A stretch of DNA of 64,000 nucleotides, from positions 5,764,170-5,828,169 of the forward strand of contig CP154956.1 in NCBI GenBank assembly GCA_039621445.1, read 5' to 3'. The translations under genes were made by a program, and so were the position numbers. The notes below the pieces were generated by a model. The model was not told the DNA's origin and did no database searches. It saw only the letters and a program-made list of their open reading frames with translations. The DNA comes from Euglena gracilis. Lineage: Eukaryota > Euglenida > Euglenophyceae > Euglenales. Positions 59,581 through 64,000 of this stretch are shown here, piece by piece; position 1 is the first letter of the stretch; each line of letters opens with the position of its first letter.

Positions 59581-60129
59581 GTGCACTGCAGGAGAATTTC
59601 CACCCAATCGGATTTCGATTGTGGATGTTTAGTTGAAAATCCGACACTAATCGCTCTTCCGAATACGGAAGCCACACCCAAGGATACACTTGGTTGTAGC
59701 CCGCAATGCGCGGAAATACACCGAGCACTCCAACAACGCGGATTAGCCTCGTTGTTCGGAAACGCGAAAAGCGTCATTCCTAATTACAATTGCGATCACA
59801 CTTGGTACGGATTTGATGCGGAATGGGGAAAACCCCAACCTGTCCAAACTCCCTTGGGATCAACCCTTGAGGTAGTGGAAGACAACCCGCATTTTTGTGG
59901 ATCCATACATTGTGTTTCTACTCTTCAACCCGAAAATAGGGTGCATGAATACGCGAAACGCGTATGGAATGCTTTTAATTTTGGTCAATATCGCATTTTG
60001 GAACGATGGTTTTCCAAAATCGCGACATTGGCTGAAGCTTTTGATTTGGCATTGATAATCGATGCCTTTTCATCCAATGCACATGACCCGTTTGCCACGT
60101 CGTTGGTCACAACACTCCAACGCATTTGA
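59581..60129 (+). pseudogene. linker region between protease and RT, unknown
   Basis: 182 codons of non-repetitive sequence (for example EIHRALQQRGLASLFGNAKS, RILERWFSKIATLAEAFDLA). It has no named motif but lies in order between protease and RT of the same relic. Part continues in other frames to about 60,350. Confidence 0.4.
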
Positions 60130-60330
60130 TAAATTTTGGGGTGATACGGTGTTATGGATGCACCCTCCCCCAAAACTTGTCGAATGTGCGGTTGAGAAAA
60201 TTCTGCGGGATGAAGCCCGTGGAGTTATTCTCATACCCATCATTCTGGAAGCGGAATGGTTCACCCAACTATCGCATGTATGTTTTCATTGGTGGGATTT
60301 ACCCACAAATGTACCGATTTTTGAAGATAT

Positions 60331-61434
60331 TTGTGGTATAATATTGTACCACCCTTGCAAGAATCATTTTTTTGTGTATGTTTCTTGGATGCATTCGGAA
60401 TGTCCGAATTCGCGGTGCCGAGGAAGCTCGGTAGCCCCAGTGATACCCTGGTGGTTTCCGCAGTCATCGAGAGTGCCGGTCAGCATCCTAAGTCAGTCGA
60501 ATACTGTTCGCGGATCACCCGCGAATTTCACGGTGTGCTGGAAAATCCAGTGTACGCGTGCGACATCCACCCCGCGATACGCGGTCCGTTCGGTGTTTGT
60601 AAGATCGAGCTTAAGGAAGGAGCTAAACCAATGCACCGGAAATTTTTTCGTTGTTCGGGAGAACGCGAACAAGCTCTCAATGAAATGATTGAGAAGCTTA
60701 TTCAGCGCAAGTGGATCGTACCCTCGAAAAGCGAGTGGACATCCCAGGCATTTGTTGTTCCTAAACCCCCAGACCCCTCTGGTCAGAAGAAATGGAGGCT
60801 GGTGCTGGATTACCGGTACCTGAACTCCCAAACAAGGGATGATCCCTTCCCGCTCCCCCTGATCGAGGATTTGATCACCAAGCAATCGGAAAACCGGTGG
60901 TGGTCATTTTTCGATCTGGAGGACGGTTTTCACCAACTTCACTTGCACCCTGACTCCCAACCCTACACGGCATTCGTGACATCCAAGGGTGTGTACCAAT
61001 GGACGGTACTCCCCATGGGTGTTAAGAATGGCCCAGCCATGTTTCAACGCATGATACAATGGGTTGCCATTGTGTATATCGATGATGTGCTGCTGGGAAC
61101 ACCACCACCATCCGCAAAATCGAGCGAGGATATCCTCGTCACACACTTCCACCATGTTTGTGCGGTATTAACAGCATTTCAAAAACATGTGCTTTTCGCG
61201 AAAGGCGCGAAAGTGCATTTGTTTCAGATACTTATAAATTTTTGCGACCACATCCTCAGCAATGGACAGCGGAAAGCCGCTCCGAGTAAACTCGAAGCCA
61301 TTAAGAAATTGATTACTGAAAATTACTCACATCAAAGGATTTTTGGGATTAGCCCAATATTACGCGATTTATATGAAGGACTTCGCAAAAATCGCAGTGC
61401 CCCTCACCAAACAGCTCGAAAACCGGGCTGTTGA
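60331..61434 (+). pseudogene. reverse transcriptase of the third Ty3/gypsy relic
   Basis: It contains RGPFGVCKIELKEGAKPMHR, WRLVLDYRYLNSQT, WWSFFDLEDGFHQLHLHP, VLPMGVKNGPAMFQRMI and VYIDDVLLG. The catalytic D-D pair is present. About 20 residues normally between FQRMI and YIDD are missing, and the C-terminal connection domain goes out of frame (GLRKNRSAPHQTARKPGC). It is therefore inactive. Confidence 0.9.
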
Positions 61435-61506
61435 CAATACCAAAGTCATTTGGGATGACCAAATGCGCGAGGCCTGTGAGAAAATCAAGGTTTTTGCTTT
61501 TGGATA

Positions 61507-62440
61507 ATGTTGTCCTCGAAATCCTGGACCCATACAAACGATACGTGTTGGAAGTCGACAGCAGCGATTACGCTGTTGGCGGAGTTTCTTAGCCAGCATA
61601 ATGCGGCGAATGAGCTCGGACCTGTGGCTTTCTTCAGCAGAAAGTTACAGGGCGACGACGGAAAAGGTCAAGTCAAGTGGAGTATACGCGAGAAGGAAAC
61701 CTACGCAATCGTGCTTATACTCCAGAAATTCCGAAAGCTGGGTAGCCAGCAGCCTCATCCAGATCCTCGTCAAGACCGACCATGAGAGTCTCCAACACTG
61801 GTACAACGAGGATTTGAACAAGGCCATGTCATCGATCGGAAGGCGATGCAGATGGCATGAGTTCTTGAGTCAATTCAACCTTGTGGTTATTTATACCCCT
61901 GGTCACACACAAAAAGTAGCGGATCCGCTCAGTCGGGCCCCTTGGTATTACCCTGGGAACCCAGATGAAGGAGACGCAACTTTTCACAGAAGTCAGGAAG
62001 CTGACGAATACGCACGTCGAAACGACGCTGCGGACAATCTTTTGGATTCTTTTCCCGTTTCACAACTATTCCTGATCGCACCAGTCAGCGGAAAGCGCCG
62101 ACGTGGAAGCACGTCCGGACCCCGGCGTATTACGCGCACTGAGTCCCCTTCCCCACTGTTCTTTCGCGAATGGGATTATAGTCGTGATCCGGTGTATGAC
62201 ACCATTGTCACCAGACTTCGTAAGGGCGAAGTGCTGGACAATTACACTCTTTCACCTTTACGGTTGGTTTTTCGCAATGAATCGGGTTACAAATATTGTA
62301 TCCCCCAGGTCCGGGTTGATGATGTGATTTTGTGCTATCACAACCACGGTCACCCTGGGGCCCCCAAACTTCTTTCGTTGGTGGGCCGCAGGTATTTCAC
62401 AACCCTGAGCGAGAAAGAGCTTTACTCACGCCATTTGTGA
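61507..62440 (+). pseudogene. RNase H and integrase zinc finger, frameshifted
   Basis: Frame 1 carries ANELGPVAFFSRKLQGDDGK and REKETYAIVLILQKFRK. A shift near 61,740 moves to KTDHESLQHWYNEDLNKAMS and IYTPGHTQKVADPLSRAPW. Further on, YHNHGHPGAPKLLSLVGRRY starts the H-H part of the integrase finger. A TGA at 62,438-62,440 interrupts just before its CQIC half, in the same frame. Confidence 0.85.
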
Positions 62441-62503
62441 ACAGCGCAACGGTGTCAAATTTGTCAAGCGGTAAAACCCCGCAGAGGTACCCCCCCTGGT
62501 ACG

Positions 62504-63088
62504 ATGGACTTTTTCCCCGTACCCCCTGACATTTTTACATCCCTCTGCATGGATTTTCTGGAATTAGAACCGTGCAAAGGAACAGACGACAAAATTTACG
62601 ATTACGTTTTTGTTGTCGTCTGCAGGCTGAGTGGGTACATTGTAGCCATTCCATGCAAGAAGTCAGGGGTGACTGCCCAAAGTTTGGCCACTATATTTTT
62701 GGAGAAATGCATTTGCTTAATAGGTTTACCGAATGAAATCGTGAGTGATCAAGACCATTTGATTTCTTCAAGGTTTTTCACCACTTTGTGTGGTTTACTC
62801 GGAATAGAGCAACTTTTTTCCATTATACACCGACCCAAAGGCAATGGTAGAGCCCAGGCAGCCGTGAAATCCGTCGTGAATATACTTCGCCTTTCACTGG
62901 CTGACTCGCGCAGCAACTGGATATCAGTTCTACCATGGTCTTTGTTTTATATCAATACCCTACCAGGGTTGGTTTTACCACACTCCCCCTATAAACTAGT
63001 TTTCGGACGGGACCCTCCGTCAATAGGGGATATCCCTTCGGAGAGACCCGCCCGAACGAGTATCAGTTGCTGTGTCCGCAGCCTTTGA
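62504..63088 (+). pseudogene. integrase core of the third relic, catalytic Glu replaced
   Basis: Same frame as the preceding segment. Core motifs are SLCMDFLELEPCKG (first Asp), EIVSDQDHLISSRF (second Asp) and RPKGNGRAQAAVKSVV, where the expected catalytic Glu is Gln. It ends at 63,086-63,088 after RTSISCCVRSL. There is no chromodomain and no 3' LTR, so the element is truncated. Confidence 0.85.
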
Positions 63089-63302
63089 GGTGCTGAGTGC
63101 AGTGGAGATCACAGAGTGGTGCGCTGACGTGCCAAGACTGGGAGTTAAGACTTACCTTGTGTAATTAGGAACTCCCATCTGTACATTTTTTCGGTACAGT
63201 GGCAATCAGCGTACTCCTTTGTCATGTTTGCCTGTTCAAGTGATTTTGGATTGCTCTGCCCTCTGGTGTAATTTTGGAACTTGAAGTGAGCTCCCCAGCA
63301 AG
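63089..63302. other. spacer upstream of the His-rich ORF
   Basis: Unique sequence. The plus strand has GACTTACCTTGTG, which on the minus strand reads as a CAAGGTAAG splice donor. No gene is assigned to it. Confidence 0.4.
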
Positions 63303-64000
63303 ATGGGGAAAAAGTCAAAGGCCAGAAGGGCTGAAGTGCAAGAAAAAGAATGGAGGCCCCCCAGGGGGAAATCGCCACACCCCCTTTTTACACAAAGGAG
63401 GATGAGCATTGCGGAAGATAACATGTCTGGGGATGAGACAGAAGGACATGCACAAAGAGGCGCTGGAGCCAGTGGACATTCGGAAGGTGTCATTGCACGT
63501 GTTGGCATTGTGCGCAGAGTGATGCTGGAGGAGGAAGTGGATCTGGAAGCTCTGGCTGATCTACATTCCAGTTCTTGTCATGCTGCTGGAGGCCATGCTG
63601 GTCCACATTCCAGTTCTGGTCATGATGCTGGAGGCCATGCTGGTTTACATTCCAGTTCTGGTCATGCTGCTGGAGGCCATGCTGGTCTACATTCCAGTTC
63701 TGGTCACGCTGCTGGAGGCCATGCTGGTCTACACTCCAATTCTGGTCATGCTGCTGGAGTCCACGATGGTGGTTCTGGACATTGTGAAGTAGTTGTGCAT
63801 GCTGCTGGGGTGCATGGCGCATCTGGGTCTGGGGATGCAATTGTTGGTGCTGGACATGCTGCGAAGGGACATGGTCGTGTTGGACATTTCAGGAGCTCCC
63901 ATGGCAGGGGACGTCCAAGGTGGCAAGCCAGAGGCCACGATGGCAGACATGGAGATGGTGGTACACAGGTAAATGCAGATGATGCCGGTGCAGGCCATGC
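63303..64000 (+). CDS. His-rich repeat protein, open to window edge
   Basis: ATG at 63,303 opens MGKKSKARRAEVQEKEWRPP and stays open for 232 codons to the end of the window. After an acidic stretch (EEEVDLEALADL) come about five 14-residue repeats of the type HSSSGHAAGGHAGL (42-bp period, about 63,567-63,755). More Gly/His-rich sequence (GHAAKGHGRVGHFRSSHGRG) and an Arg-rich part follow. The high His and Gly content could suit metal binding. The basic N-terminus could be a nuclear or nucleolar signal. No family is recognised. The repeat period is a multiple of three and silent third-position changes occur among units, which supports real coding. It continues beyond the window. Confidence 0.6.
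   Translation, partial: MGKKSKARRAEVQEKEWRPPRGKSPHPLFTQRRMSIAEDNMSGDETEGHAQRGAGASGHSEGVIARVGIVRRVMLEEEVDLEALADLHSSSCHAAGGHAGPHSSSGHDAGGHAGLHSSSGHAAGGHAGLHSSSGHAAGGHAGLHSNSGHAAGVHDGGSGHCEVVVHAAGVHGASGSGDAIVGAGHAAKGHGRVGHFRSSHGRGRPRWQARGHDGRHGDGGTQVNADDAGAGH

Overview
This is nuclear DNA from a protist with large, intron-rich genes and very heavy transposon load. I read it as most likely a euglenid (Euglena-like). The main reason is how the one clear host gene is split. Many of its exons join correctly only if an intron runs from 3 nt before a CAG-like motif to 5 nt after a matching CTG-like motif. That is the signature described for euglenid 'nonconventional' introns. Other introns in the same gene look like ordinary GT-AG introns. 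The assignment is inference: no rRNA, spliced-leader or tRNA gene is visible.

Region 1 (about 2.5-24.1 kb, possibly 0.3-34 kb, minus strand) is one SulP/SLC26-family sulfate/anion transporter gene. It has about 20 short exons of 40-175 nt spread over more than 20 kb. The exons, read right to left, give the N-terminal FP motif, the PQGMSYA region, the transmembrane core ([21 protein letters not shown]) and a C-terminal STAS domain ([34 protein letters not shown]). The introns are packed with inverted-repeat elements. These have poly-G/poly-C stems, UUCG-type hairpins, CA...TG ends and perfect or near-perfect 8-bp target-site duplications. The same ends and the same 8-nt arithmetic (3+5) describe the introns, so the introns and the elements look like one kind of object.

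Region 2 (24-39 kb) is transposon debris. It holds fold-back elements, a hAT transposase remnant with an 8-bp duplication, and a roughly 27-copy 71-bp tandem array inside a terminal-inverted-repeat element. It also holds a short SINE-like insertion that splits a nuclease-like retroelement ORF, a degenerate ORF of unknown function, and a coding tandem repeat.

Region 3 (39,360-52,534) is a complete 13.2-kb Ty3/gypsy chromovirus. Its 1,102-bp LTRs look identical, its ends are TG...CA and its target duplication is CAAT. Its pol begins with a cytosine-5 DNA methyltransferase-like domain, followed by protease, reverse transcriptase, RNase H, integrase and a C-terminal chromodomain. One mobile element therefore carries both a candidate DNA-methylation writer and a chromatin reader. 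Gag starts inside the LTR and reads through the primer-binding site.

Region 4 (52.5-63.1 kb) holds two older Ty3/gypsy relics. One is a protease-RT fragment split by the region-3 element. The other is a nearly full gag-pol with several stops, including a TGA exactly at the first cysteine of its zinc knuckle. At the right edge a histidine-rich, 14-residue-repeat ORF (63,303 onwards) is open to the end of the window.
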